Both the position numbers and the translations under genes were made by a program. From Strigamia acuminata (Eukaryota > Arthropoda > Chilopoda > Geophilomorpha > Linotaeniidae), in the NCBI GenBank assembly GCA_949358305.1, contig OX442315.1:15526427-15590426 (forward strand): 64,000 bases of DNA, given 5' to 3'. Positions 39,142 to 52,858 of this stretch are shown piece by piece (the stretch's first letter is position 1; the number at the start of each line of letters is the position of its first letter). The notes under the pieces are model-generated. The model worked only from the letters and a program-made list of their open reading frames with translations. It did no database searches and was not told the origin of the DNA.

Positions 39142-42100
39142 TTATGATTCTTGTTGAATAGTATCGAAAATCCAATTGTAATAATTTCCAACTTTGGTGT
39201 AGAAACCATATTTCCCTTTCGCTGCACAACCTTCCCCCCAACTCACAATTCCAGCAAGGTACCACCTGCAACAAACAATTTAAGTACATAATTTCTAAAG
39301 TTAAAGTTTCTTATTTGTTTTCTAAACCTTTTTTGAATCTGTACAGCAAATGGACCGCCTGAATCTCCTTGGCAAGAATCACCTTCCATTTCTTGTGCAA
39401 AACCAGCACAAAACATGTTATTAGTGAACGCGTATCTTCCTTGCAATGACGTATTGCACGTGTGTTGGTCCACTATGGGCAAAGAAACCTCTTTGAGGAA
39501 CCTCGATTTCTCTCCACCGGATGCCAAGCGTCCCCATCCAGTCACTACTCCAAGGACTTGTTTAGTGTACACATTCGTCTCCAACAGGTCACTCGGACCA
39601 ATACAAATTGGAGATATGTGATTGTTGAATTCAATTTGCTCTTCGAGACGCAGCAATGCAATGTCATTATCGAAACTTGCAAATGTATTGTAATGTGGGT
39701 GGAAATGAACTTCCTTTATTTTTACAACCTGAAATATCAACATTCAATAGTCATAGACTTCATAAAGGTTTTTCGGTCACACTGATTCAGAAAATTAGCA
39801 CGTACCTTTTCATTGGGTTCTACTCGTCTGCTATCATGTTTTCCTAGTTTGATATTAAGGTCTTTAATGTCCAAAGTGTAGTGTGTCATTAGGATTTCAT
39901 TAAACAGTTTTAAACAATGTGCTGCCGTAACGATCCATTCTGAGTTAATAATAGTTCCTCCGCAGAAGGGACCCTCCAAAGAGTGATGCAACATAGCCTG
40001 TAAAGAAATACTAACATTGAAAAGTGTTTGTTTTTTAAACAGCATTTAGGTGAGCTTCTTCTGGGGTGCTGACTGCTTGTCAACTTGAATTACCTGCCAC
40101 GGATTTGTTCCATCAATAGATATTGATCCTCCCACAATTTTTCCAAGTTCTTCATGAGGTTTACGACGAATTGTAGTCAAAGCAGCAACGCCACAGCCTA
40201 AAAGTCAAGTATGGAGTAATTATGCACAAATTCAAAGACATCTTTTTGCTTAACGGCTATCGTTAGTGTTAGTGTATTTTATGTGTGACCCAAGACAATT
40301 TCTCTTTTTCGAATGTGGCCCGGGGAAGCCAAAAGGTTGGACACCCTTGCACTGATTAGTAATACGGATGACGTTTACCTATGTCTGGTTTATGTTGAAC
40401 TGCGATTGAAATACTAACAGTTGCAGAACATGCTCCAGGTCTCTTTGCCACACATTTGTAATTTCCCGTGTCTTGTGGAAGCAGAGGATGAATGAGGACA
40501 AGGCCGGGTAATATAATTCGAATTCTTGGGTCTGTATTTTCGCTTAAAATGGTATTGTCTTTCATCCAGCTAATCTGGATATGTAGATTCATAGTTGAAC
40601 ATCGTAGAAATGTGTACGCTCCTTCAACAGCATTAACCGACTCGGGAATAACGTTAAATTCTATTGATTAGTCAAAAATTGAATTAAATTATCTCTAGAA
40701 ACGGTGATTTTTATTGTTGCAAACTCACTTATGTCACAGGCTAATTCTTCTAGTGATGGTACATAAGTAATCCATGCATTGTGCACTTGTATTTCTGTGT
40801 TTGACACAATAGTGCAAGTGTATAGTCCCTCCAGGATCCACGACATAGACTCAATGGCAAGTGAGCGGTTTGCCAAGAGATGTAATCCGGGAAATAGATT
40901 TTGCTCGCCATACTTTATGGGTATGAAATTTTTCATCCTAAGAAAATTTTTTTAGTGTGATAATCTCAAGCAAACGAAAATTTGTACATTAAAGCTTAGT
41001 ACTCATAAGGTCATCTGCTAACAGAAGCTGCTTATGCGTACAAAGCTTAAACAACTAATATTATTATCACAGGACGGATATTTGGGCAAAATATCGTACT
41101 TTTTATTTCATAAAATGGAATATTTGGTTATTATTTACCATGAGGGTATGATGTTCAAGTCATTAGAAATGCAATTGAAAATATGTTTTTGACCCTTGGA
41201 CAACGTAACATTTTGAGGTTTTGATGTCACAATTAATGGTTCTTCAAACGCAGCTTCGTGGCAGTGTTTGCACGCCGATACTGTCAGAAAAGTTTAGCGG
41301 TAAATTTTGTTAACAACTTTCATATAAAGACTTATTACCAACAGGAGCTTTGTTAACAATTCTATAACGAGCTATAAAACCTGGATACTCCCCGTATGCA
41401 TCACTCACAAACTTAACCCACATCTTGTTTGAAGTTGACGTCACCGTCTGATACGGATCAAAAGGTCTTCCGCAGAAAATTCCGAGCAATTTTGAATCAA
41501 GGTTGTGACCATCACGCACTTCGACATAATCATGTTTGCAATCGTCGTGGCCATCCATTATAATCTTTCCCATAGTTAAAGAAACCTTCTGGTTCGAAGG
41601 AGCTTCCAACAAAAAGAGGCATTCATCGTCCGGTTCGTAATGATTTGGGTAACTGGGACTAGCGATTGTCCCATTCAGTTGATCCATATTCCACAGACAT
41701 GCATCTACACATTAATGTGATGTAAGAGTGCAATAAATACAAAGTAAAAGCCAGTTCACACATGTGCTGAGAAACTGAATGCTTAACATCAACAAAAATC
41801 TAACTTGTAAGTAATTTTGCACACATGTGCACTGGCTTTAAGTCAATTGTTTTTATTGTTTATACCATTTGCATCTGGATTCTTAGCTGGTCTATAAGCA
41901 GCAATTATAGAGTACGTTAAGGAGAATCCGACTTCGTTGATTAGATAATCAGAATGAAAATGGATTAAAAGTGCTCCTGACGTTGATAAAATTACTCTCT
42001 GCGAAGGCGTATCGCAAAGTCGTCCAAATGATTTTGTGGCTGCAAGAGTAATCAAATAATTAGATTTAGGCTTCTATAGGCTTCTAGGCTTTCAATAACT

Positions 42101-43714
42101 CATACACGGTCGTTTAAACCCGTTTAAACAAACTTTCTCGTTTAAAAGCTGAAAATAAACGACCTGAAATTTCGTTTAAATTTCCGTGTAACGAATTTTC
42201 TCGTTCAAATCGTGCATTTTTGGCCGCTAGATCAATCGCGTTATTACACATTGTGCCTGAGACTGAGGGTCTGTGCATGATATTGCTTTAGAATAAACTT
42301 TGTACCTTTGGAGACTCCATCATAAACTTCGATGTAGTCGTATGCACAATTCTGGCCGAATTCCAGCGTGATGATATTGAAGTTGAGCAAGACTTGTTCA
42401 TCTGGGTTTGGAGCTCTAATAATTGTCCAACAATCAGTGTCATCGGGATAATTGTCTGGGTAATTTGGGCTAGTAAATGTTCCTTCCTTGCTGGTCAATG
42501 TTGTGTTACATACTACAACGAAATAAAACGTTATATTAAAATCGATTTATTTTCTTCTCTAAAATATATATCCCCAGTAAGAGTGATTAAAGCATGAGAA
42601 AAACTTACTATTTCCCGTTTCTGTCATATACTCTAAATGAAATCCTTTGTTTTCCTGCATGGGATCCGAAATAAACATGATGGTCATTTCCGGTCCGGTA
42701 GAGCTGAAAGCCATACTTTGTTGATTTCGTTGACATAATTGAGCCATCTTTCTAGTTTCTGTATGACTGCCATCGTATATTGCTACGTAATCGCACCTAG
42801 ACGATTAACATTAACACTACATATTGAAATTGTTTCGGAAGACATAATTTTTCGGTTGAGACTTTATAAAACGAAACATTTTGTTAAGATTGATTGCTTA
42901 TTTGTTATAATTTTTAATGATTTTTATTTAATTGCCAGATTTTCAATCTCGTTTTTCAAAATCTCGCACGAAAAACTGCAAACAGATTATGGATTTTCTT
43001 TGAAAAACATTTGTTTACGTGCAATTTTCACTCAATTCCAACAGCAAAACAGATATTAACACTCGAACTCTGCTTTCAGGTGGAGCAATTAATGTCCAGG
43101 TGTAATTTGCACCCGCTGGATATAAGTTTGGATAACCTTCGCTTTCGATATAGCCACCCTGTCTGCTAATGGTAATTACTTCGTGAATATCCACTGAAAA
43201 TATTAATTAATAAACATATTTGTTATTCATAATATTATTCAGCATCTGTTGTTAGATTTGTTTGTTGTATTTTGGCTACAGGTGGCGCCAAGTCTTTTAT
43301 TAATCGTTCTACTACGGTAGCTTTAATTAATCGATTAATCGATTGCCGAAATTTCGTGACCTTCAGTTTAAATGAAAGAAAATGGCTACCTTACTTCAGA
43401 TCAGAATGGTTGAAAACACACAAATTTTGTAACCACGTCTATTTTTTTTTGTCATAGCCTCATAGCTAATAAACATAGACAATGGAGGAAGTGACATCAT
43501 AAAACACAAACATCTAAAGTGGTAATGACAAGTTACCTCCGTAATCTTCGTAGAAATCAGGACCGTAATCATCGATTGAAAAATCACACTTTGCCCATAA
43601 TATATAACTAGAAAAATGTAATGTATACATTTAAATTGACAACTACTTGGTTAAATTAGATTTCACAAACCTTGTTAAGAAAATGGTAGAAAACTGGAAT
43701 ATTATTGAAGTCAT
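39142..43714 (-). CDS. Secreted multidomain serine protease: 3xCUB, 2xIg, trypsin
   Basis: Fourteen predicted exons: 43714-43671, 43607-43537, 43193-43019, 42796-42609, 42509-42306, 42039-41866, 41704-41339, 41280-41139, 40937-40729, 40660-40379, 40197-40094, 39997-39806, 39728-39328, 39265-39142; 2676 nt, 891 aa, in frame. Signal peptide [23 protein letters not shown] domains at about residues 45-160, 160-285 and 285-405, two Ig-like domains at about 410-525 and 525-620, then S1 peptidase with activation site KIVGG. Catalytic triad visible: TAAHC, DNDIALL, GDSGGP; the Asp six residues before the Ser indicates trypsin-like cleavage after Lys/Arg. A zymogen, probably an extracellular signalling or immune cascade enzyme. 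The exact boundary at 43537 is uncertain by a base. The 3' end is duplicated in fragments at 22930, 25195 and 28020. Confidence 0.87.
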
Positions 43715-44047
43715 TTAAATTAATATACGCTGTTTTGGATTAGATAGAATGTTTCTTGGTGTACAAGGTTTAGAAGTAAACGATAAGTTTGTGTGATAAC
43801 GAGTGGCCAATGGTCAATTTAAAGCACTTAAATATTGATAAGTGACCGATTGACGCAACATCTGAGTATCCGGGGATTTTTGACAACAAATTGTGACAAA
43901 ATTATCTGTAAATGATGCTTTTTTTAGTTGTCTCTTTGAGATTTCTGTAATTTTTCATTGAATGTCCCTGGGATTTGTGAATTTAAGTCTAGAGTTTTGA
44001 ATTTTATTTCTTAAAAAAAAAATGACTATTAACAAAAAAGTGAGAAT

Positions 44048-47000
44048 TTAAAATTGGGTTGTAGTTTGTGTGAAAGTGTCCAGAGAAATCGCTGGATTAT
44101 CCACACCGGTGAGTTTTCTCGTTCCAAGCCATTCTTGTCGAATTTTGAGATCCGCTGGTCCCCAACTTGAGGTTGGTCGAAAGGCGTCCAGTATATCCTA
44201 AATTGTAATTATTGAAACCACTATTACAGTAAGAAATTCCTAAATAAATACTCCGTTTTTCCAGTAAGTGTAGAGTTTGGCAACGGCCCAAATGGGAATT
44301 TGAATCACCGAAAAAAATTCCAACATCCAACCAATATTGAGGGCCCAATCTGGATAGTGATAATAACCTCCGTATGTGAGCGGTGAGTAAAATACAAATG
44401 ACAAAATGTAAATGGCCTGAAATTTTACAACAATCAATAATACATATGTAGGATGGGTTTCAAATGTCTTGCGATGTACTGAACAAAGAAAAGAGTATTT
44501 TTTTGTCTATGGAGGAATCCACTTACCAACAGCACAATTGGGCATATGACAGCCCAACTGATGAGCCAGAACAAGCCTAATTTTATCTTTAGCATAAATT
44601 CTAAGTCACTGATCAGTTGTCTAACACCTGAAGAGAAAAATAAGAGAAATACAATAGTGGGGAAGTACATCTTTTAAGTTTAGCATTGTTTCACCATAAA
44701 TCCACATGAGACTAATCATTTCACATATTGCCACACAGAGAACTGAATGGGATGGACCGAATGAATCCAATAAATGTAAGACATATTGACCTCCCTAAGA
44801 CAGAAAAAACACTGTACTTTATATTCTTTCTTGGATATTGGAAAATTCTTTTACACTTGTGACACAGCTTAATCCAAAAAGAAACAGAACAAGACATGCA
44901 ACCAGAGATATCAGTGGCTTCATTTTCACTGTTTTTGGCCAGTAGTCGTAGATATTGCTTAGGAGACTTTCAACTTGTCCAAACTATAATTTTTAAAAAA
45001 AATTCAGAGGAATATGAAATTTATCATTTATTTAGGAGCACCTGACTGTCCAAACCTAATGTAAAAAGCATCGCAAAGAAAAGAACTGACCATAATTGAC
45101 TTATCGGAAGCAGTGTCAATGCTTCTGGATACACCACAAAAGCTAAACCTGGTCCTGTGAAATAAGAAATAAATGCAATAAATTTATTGACTAGTGATTC
45201 TACTGAAATCTTACCCATTGTAGCTACTTTTTCAATATCAAGATTGAGTTGTTGCGACAAATGGCCCAAAATTGAAAAGACTGCAACACAACCAATAATA
45301 CTCGTGCCAAAATCAGCAAAGGTTATGATAAATGAATCTCTGGTTTTGTTTATAAATTAAACAGTGATTTGCATTTAAAAACAAAGCTTGAATGCACCTA
45401 TTTTGTTTATTATCCATAATTCCATACTCACATGTGAACTTTATGATTGAATTTATTGTAAGAACCAAACATGACTAAAACACCCCAAGAAATACCGAGT
45501 GAATAAAACATTTGTTCAGCTGCATCTTTCCATACCTAAATGAATTAAAATAAATTAAAAAATAAAAATGAAACATACCAGCATTCATGTTTTTATATCT
45601 TACTTTTATATCAGCCAATTTAGACCAATCAGGAATAAACAAATAACGAAGGCCGACTGAAGCGCCTTCCAACGTAACTCCCCTGATAACGAGAACTAAT
45701 AAAATCAAGTATGGAAAACTGACTGTAAAATAAATAACCTGTAAACAAAATTAGGAGTATTCAGAAATTGTTTTTGCAAATATTGTTTTTAAAGAAAATT
45801 AACTCACTTTTCCTGATGATTTGATGCCTTTAAATAAACAAAAATAAACAACAATCCATGCCAACAACAGACACAAAGTCAAGTCCCATCTGATCCCGCC
45901 AACATCGTCAATACCATCCGCTTCGTGTATATGTAGAACATATCGACTAGAATTTTAAATATACACAGGGTGAGTCAAAAGTCTGGACACATTCTTTTTT
46001 TTGAAAATGACTGAAGATATATCAATTCTAATCATACGGTCGAAGAAGAAGTCGATGATGAGCACAAAATACACACAAAATAAATATTATTTATCCCACA
46101 ATTTAATTTTAACATCATAAAATTGGGAAATTTAAATTTAAATTAATTCTGTGCTTATAAACTTCAACTTTAACAAGCAATTGTCTTAATCCGCATTGAT
46201 TTCAATGGAAATCAGTGGCATTTACAGCTGCGACTAAAATACACTTTTTATGGCTTAAAATGCAATAAAACATAAGTTTTTTGTTTATGACTCATATCGC
46301 TTAAAGCTTTACATAATAAGTCGTAACAATCATTCAACTCACTTCCAGTACTGTTCTGACGCTGTCTGGCGCGTATAATTATCACACGTTACACCTGGAG
46401 TGATATTAACTCGAACGTCACTACAAGCCGGTAATGAATCCTTTCCAAACAAACAAACAAATTAATTATTTGAATAATTTTTTTGATTTAACTTTTCACA
46501 CGTTTTTCCGGACAAAACACGTGGTGTTATCCGCACCCCACCACTCAGAACATTCTTTCCAAGGCAGTTGAGGTGCGATAGATGCTGCCAGGTAAAAAAT
46601 TGTATACGCCACTAAAACATGGTAATAAATGCACGCCTCGAAGTTAATAATTTGCATAGCAAAACCAACTCCTGGAACGAAAAATAAAATAAAATAAAAT
46701 AAAAATAAACTTTTTTATCAAAAAAAAAATTATTTTTATTTTGACACCTTGAGCTATTGGACAACATCTCCACATGGCCATTGCACTCTGGCTGCTAAAC
46801 TGACCCAAGGCCACTTCTAGGAAATAGATTGGTTTGCCAACAAGTAATAATAAGATTGTGTACGGGATGAGAAACACCGCTGTTAAAATTAGAAAAAAAA
46901 AATTATAATAACTTCACTGCACATCTTACGATATCAAGGCCATTTTTTTTTTTATATACAGAAACGAACCACCGCCATTTTTATAGGCTAGATAAGGAAA

Positions 47001-47222
47001 TCGCCAAATATTGCCAATCCCTACGGACATTCCAATGCATGATAATAAAAACTCGTATCTGGAACCCCATTCGTCTCTTTTATGAGTTGTTTGGGGGGAA
47101 TGATCTTGAGAATTTTTGTTGGACTCGTTTTCCTAATGATAAATGCATTATATGATTAAAGTTAAACTTTAAAACGGTGAAATAATGTGACTTACATCGA
47201 GGTGGACGTTTTCCCCGTTCAT
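44048..47222 (-). CDS. SLC6 sodium/chloride-dependent amino-acid/neurotransmitter transporter, copy 1
   Basis: Fifteen predicted exons: 47222-47196, 47132-46970, 46879-46748, 46671-46502, 46440-46343, 45946-45808, 45738-45604, 45535-45432, 45339-45215, 45154-45042, 44983-44855, 44794-44695, 44627-44527, 44416-44252, 44197-44048; 1851 nt, 616 aa. Twelve-helix plasma-membrane symporter. Signature motifs: [53 protein letters not shown]3 [12 protein letters not shown]8 LGLDSQ, and [13 protein letters not shown]. The large EL2 loop has NIT and NYT sequons and WKECSEWW/C-x-C pairs. Subfamily not resolved: it resembles insect amino-acid and glycine/GABA transporters. One of three canonical copies in the window. 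Confidence 0.88.
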
Positions 47223-47921
47223 TACTGTGATGCGACGCAGGTAAGCAGTTGCACTTACACTGCTTGCGCAAACTCAGACTGCATGTTTTCAATTTTTTTT
47301 TATTTATATATAAAATGCTAATTGCACGTTCTGTATATAAAAAAAAAATTGAATGCAGGTTGAGGATTAATATAAGAATAAATACTATATTTTAAAATGT
47401 ATTGTGTAATTACAAGTTTATGCAACTAAATTAATTTTTTTCTACATAAAATTACATAATTCTCAAATAAATACAGTAGAGCGTCGATTATCTGAACTAA
47501 TTTGGAGACAAGAATTGACCAACGGAGTTGAACACTGCAATCGAACATTAGGCTTATTATACAAACCACTGAAGATGGCTGGGAACAGCTGAAAGACTTA
47601 TGGAAGGACTAGCGTATTTAAATTTAGGTTTATATAGACCCAAAACAGTTACCTTCGTTACAGTGATTATAAAGAAACTTGTCATTACTCAAGAAAAACA
47701 ATTTATTTTTAAAAACATATTCATGTATACACAACTAACATATCAGATAATGAATGATGCCTATACACAGATCTAATGAGAACAAACAAAAATGTATCAC
47801 AATAATTCGATCATTCACACACCACAACTTGGTTCAGTTTAAGAAAATAGCCTGAATACAGAATAATCTAAAATTAAAAAAAATATATATATTTAAATAA
47901 AAAATTTGCAAAATAAAATTA
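47223..47921. other. Spacer between SLC6 copies 1 and 2
   Basis: Upstream region of copy 1 and 3' flank of copy 2. It contains one pogo/Tigger-like end (CAGTAGAGCGTCGATTATCT, from 47474) without a clear partner, and A/T runs. Confidence 0.5.
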
Positions 47922-50900
47922 TTAAAACCGAGATGTCATTGTTATTTCACTTGTGAAGGCGGGATTGACAACACCGGTCAGTTCCATGTGCTGTCGCCAC
48001 TTTTCACGCGTTAAATCATCCGCAGGACCCCAGTCTTTTGTTGGTCTAAAAACTCCCAAAATATCCTGCAGAAATTAGAAATAAACAACTTTTTTCACCC
48101 CTGGAACTTCGCTGCAATGCACTAATAAACATACTCCCTTTCTCCAGTAGATGAATGCCATTATAAGTGCCCAAATTGGTATCTGGCACACACCCAACAT
48201 TTCCAACAACCATCCAACATCAAGAGCCCAATCTGGATATTTGTAACTACCATAAGTCAATGGTGTGTAATAAACAATGGACAAAATTAAAATTATCTGA
48301 AAAAAAAAATATATATAATTATTTACATACATAAATTACTTTATTGGAAATTCAGACTTACCAATAGGAATATTGGACATATGAAACCCCAACTGATAAA
48401 CCAGAAAACACTGAGTTTGGTTTCCAGCATGAACTCTAAATCCTTTATGACTCTCCTCACACCTGTGTAGTGATCAATTTTTTTATAGATTATTTTTATT
48501 ATTTATATAAACCACTACCATAAATCCACATGAGACAAATCATCTCAACCAAGGCAATGACGAGCACACTTTGAGCAGGACCAAATGCATCCATTATGTT
48601 GAAAACGTATTGACCACCCTAAATAAAATCACTTGTGTTCCAACAAAACTACTACTAAGTTCAAAATATTGTATGAATTACATTGGTAACGCAACTTAAT
48701 CCTAGTAAAAACAATATGGCGCACGAAACTAATGTCACTAGAGCCTTGCGGTTTTTGAGTGATGGCCAACGATCGTATACATTACTTAAAGCACCTTCCA
48801 GCAATGCAAACTGTAAATGGTTTGAAAATAATTCAGATACTTGATGTTAAGATCAATGCAAGTTTTTTACCTCACTGTCTAAACCGAGAGTAAAAAGCAT
48901 AACAAAGAATAAAACAGACCACAACTGGCTTATTGGAAGTAGTGCCAATGCTTCTGGATAAACAACAAAAGCCAAACCTGGACCTGTGTTGGAAATAATA
49001 CAATTTTGATCAACAACAAATAATAATAATATGTAGATCTCACCAGCAGTGGCCACTTTTTCAATGTCGATATTGAGCTGTTGCGATAAGTGACCGAGTA
49101 CTGAGAATATTGCAATGCAGCCTATAAGACTCGTTCCAAAGTCAGTGAAGCTTACTATAATGGAGTCACTGGAACAAAAATATAAATTTAATCATTGGAA
49201 AAATCAAAAAAATCAAACTTACACTTGAACTTTATTACGAAAGGGATTGTAGGATCCGTACATAATCAGACTTCCTTGCGATATGCTCATAGAGAAGAAC
49301 ATTTGCTCTGCAGCTGCTTGCCACACCTGAAAATAAAGCACATTTACATTACATTTTAGGTGTAATCAAAGATTTTATTTTTTGCTGCTTTTAGCGTTTG
49401 TCAACAGTAGGCGCACTCATGTTTTATTATTTAAATGTCGTGCGACTGAACACAGACAAGATCGGTCATAATATTTTAAGTTATAAGCAGTTTAAAAGGC
49501 TGTTTTGTCTAAACTACTTTTCGAATGCGCCGAGAATTAAGCTGCAAACAGAGAAACACACAAACGAAATAATCCGACATTCATAATTCGTGTTATTTGT
49601 CTTCTGTTTTTACTGTTTTATAGAAACACCCAAAGCCATATAAAATAAAAGTAAGAAAACAGTCAAATTTACTTTAATATCTGCTAATTTACTCCATTCC
49701 GGTAGAAAAAGGTATCGTAAACCAACGGAAGAACCTTCTAATGTCACGCCTCGAATAAGAAGCACAAACAGAACCAAGTAGGGAAACGTAGCAGTAACAT
49801 ACACAACCTTGAAACAAATGCATCCGAAATAAGCTTTCATTTTTTAATTATAATAATCCATAAAGAAATCTTACTTTTCCTGATGACCTAATGCCTTTAA
49901 ACAAACACACAAACACCACCAACCAAGCGAAGAGCAAACACAATGCCAATTCCCACCTTATATTGCCTATATTTTCAATACCATCCGCTTCGTGCAAATG
50001 TAAAACATATCGTCTATACAAAAATAAATAAATAAATGAATAAATATATAAATAAATTTCTTCGAGGAAAGCGGGATGTTTTTATTACATCTTCCGTATT
50101 GAGCTTCACTACAATAAAATTTTTATTTCTCATTCAAACAAGGCTGAATGACATTATTTTATTGCAGTAGTCTTAATTCTATAAATTATACACTAATAAC
50201 CCCATTTCCTGTATTGCAAAGTTCCTCATTTTTGATAACTCACGTCCAATATTGCTCCGATGCAGTTTGACGTGTGTAATTGATAGTTTCGCAAGCCCCA
50301 CTTAAGGTTAGATTTGTATCATTAGCTGGTAACGCAATTTCAGAACATGATGGCAAGGTATCCTACTCAGAAAATTGTATAAAATAAAAAATTTAAAAAA
50401 ATTTAAAATGTAACTACCGCTTTTCTGACAAAACATCTGTGATCTGGACCCCACCATTCATAACAGTCTTTCCAAGGCACCTCAGCTGCAAAGGAGGCTG
50501 CAGTGTAAAACACGGTGTAGGCAATGAGGATATTATAATAAATGCATGTAATGAGACACACAACTGACATTGCTATGCCAATTCCTATAAAAATTGAAGC
50601 AATTGATTAGTAATCGTATTGTGGATTTAAATTTATATTTCTACCTTTCCCTATAGGACAACATTTCCAAATTGCAACTGAACTTGAACTGCTGAATTGG
50701 CCCAATGCCACTTCCAGGAAGAAAATGGGTTTTCCAACGAGGACTAAAAGAATTGTGTATGGAATGAGAAAGGCCGCTGCAACGAATAAAAAAAAATGTA
50801 ATTTAATTTTAATTTAGTTTAATTTTAATTTTACCTCCGCCATTTTTGTAAGCTAGGTATGGGAACCGCCAAATATTGCCGATTCCTACACTCAATCCAA

Positions 50901-51182
50901 TACAAGAGAGTAAAAATTCAAATCGCGATCCCCATTGATCACGTGGTGCTTCGGTTTTTTTATTGCTCAATTCAGTCGTATCTTCTATCTGCATAAATAA
51001 ACATTAAAAGTCAATGGAGGACCGTGAATTGTAATGAAATAAAAATTAGAAAATGACGATAAATTATTTTTTTTTTATTTATTTATTTTTTTTTATGTAA
51101 TTTATTTTATGAAAAAACAAAATTAATAAATAATTTTTTTACTTACAGCTTTTGGAGTTGAGTTGTTGTTTGCCGGGTGCAT
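47922..51182 (-). CDS. SLC6 transporter, copy 2
   Basis: Fifteen exons, approximately: 51182-51147, 50988-50835, 50776-50646, 50587-50419, 50363-50245, 50013-49875, 49808-49674, 49328-49225, 49168-49045, 48985-48872, 48811-48683, 48619-48520, 48462-48362, 48298-48137, 48065-47922; about 615-620 aa. The start [12 protein letters not shown] is the only ATG upstream of the [20 protein letters not shown] exon. Motifs: [36 protein letters not shown]3 [29 protein letters not shown]10 [12 protein letters not shown]2 carries NDTN, NLT and NYT glycosylation sites. Na+ and substrate motifs are intact, so functional transport is expected; substrate unresolved. Confidence 0.85.
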
Positions 51183-51739
51183 GATGACGGTGATTTGAGT
51201 AAGTAATTCCGGAGATTTTACTCGATTATTAATAAAACGCCGCCTTTAAATCGTAAAATGCAACAGGTAGGAAATTGCTGCACCGAAAACCGAATGAAAT
51301 TCATCTATACTTAGAACTTTTGGGTTACCTAGCTCGGTTGCTCGTCGGCTCTGGTTTTCCCCCAACCGGATTTTTTTCCAACTAGTCACAGTGACAGGTG
51401 AATTTTTAGACGGAAATTAGGTTGCAAAAATTATACATGTTCGGTAAGAAATAAGCATGTACAATTAACAATTTTAAAAAGTATTATTAATTTTTATTTT
51501 AAAATTTAATCATCGTGATTTTAGGATTTGCAACATTTTTTTATTTGTTATTAAAATGTATTGACGTAATATCGAGGAAGTTGAAGCGAGACGAATTAAC
51601 CATGAACCCAGAAGAATAGTATATGACATCATGAAGTAGTTTTTCCAAAAGCAACGATGGGTTTTTTTATATAATTTATAATTTATTCCGACCCATTTTT
51701 CGCAATTTATTTACTTCCGGTGATTGAGTTGCCATTATA

Positions 51740-52111
51740 CAGGGTGAGCCAGAGAAATCTGAGGATTTTTAAAATGTAATTACTTTGTATTAAAATTTTT
51801 ATTTGTAGCTGAAACCATTATATAGAGTTTAAAATACCATTTTTATGTCGAGAAAATTATATCGCTCGGATGCTTTCTTTGTGAGTCGGAGCGTTTTGAA
51901 GATTTTTATACGCTTATTTCTCAGCCACCATTTTGACTACGTAGAGTAGTGATTGTGCAGAGCAAAGGAAGGCATTTGTGTGATATAATTTTCCAGACAT
52001 AAAAAATGGCATTCCAAACTCTGTTTAATGGTTTTAGTTTCAAATAAAAAAATTTATTAGTTACAAAGCAATTACATTTTTAAAATCGTTAGTTTTCTCT
52101 AGCTCACTTTG
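51740..52111. mobile_element. Foldback MITE with TA target duplication
   Basis: Starts CAGGGTGAGCCAGAGAAA and ends TTTCTCTAGCTCACTTTG, flanked by TA at 51738-51739 and 52112-52113. Arms of about 150 bp are complementary (AAAATGTAATTACTTTGTA against TTACAAAGCAATTACATTTT). Noncoding, mariner-type ends. Confidence 0.83.
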
Positions 52112-52194
52112 TATGAGGCGATATTGACGTTTTATTTTTATGAATAATAAGAAAGAGCATTCAAAATAAAATTTGTTTTTGTTGCTTTATCTTA

Positions 52195-52560
52195 ATTTAA
52201 TTTAATTTATTTATTCATTTTTAAATACAGTTTGTAGTTTCAAATTTTCCGCGTTTGATTCAAAATATATCACGACATTTTTTAGTTATGGCTCCCATGA
52301 TGCTTCGCGCTTATGATGTAATCACAATGTGGCCAATCAACGCACCAAGCTGTGGCTGCTGAAACTATTGTGACGTATTCTTGTTCTCTGTGGAGAGCTA
52401 AAAAATGCTGTTTGAGTTAAAGATGATGCTATTGTCATTCTAAATAAATTCTAATATTTTTTGAACACTATAACTTTTAATACTTAACGAAATGAGCAGG
52501 GATAAATATATTTATGTATTTATTTTACAAAAATCAAATATTAATTTGAAATATAAGCAA
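52195..52560. repeat. Dispersed repeat, copy 1
   Basis: Matches 57330-57705 in the same orientation over about 360 bp, including GATGCTTCGCGCTTATGATG, TAATCACAATGTGGCCAATC and ACTTAACGAAATGAGCAGGG. No terminal repeats or frame found; a decayed SINE/MITE or local duplication. Confidence 0.8.
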
Positions 52561-52858
52561 CTTCATACATTGATCCTTGATGATGATCATCATTATTTGA
52601 CTGTTTGAACAAATAAATTAATTAATTAAAATTAAAAAATTTAACATATATTTATATTCATTAAACAAATGAGAAGTTCTGCAGCTGATATTTGATTTGT
52701 ATGAACAAAAAAATAATGAATGTTAAATCAAAGTGTAATTAAAAATGTTACTATTTATCTCATAATTCAACTTTTACTAACTCTTAAAACATATATACTT
52801 AAAACAAAGTAGTAAAGATAATACGGAGTATTACATAAAACAATAAATGATTACACAA

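Noticed and set aside
40260-40345. hAT MITE in a protease intron (GGTTGGACACCCTTGCACTG)
   Set aside because: One hAT-like end is visible but no partner end or 8-bp duplication was found.
45966-46060. Complete mariner MITE in the SLC6 copy 1 intron
   Set aside because: Only one CAGGGTGAGTC end was found; no matching inverted end or TA pair could be fixed.
47474-47640. Second pogo/Tigger MITE
   Set aside because: Single end CAGTAGAGCGTCGATTATCT without a partner within the spacer.
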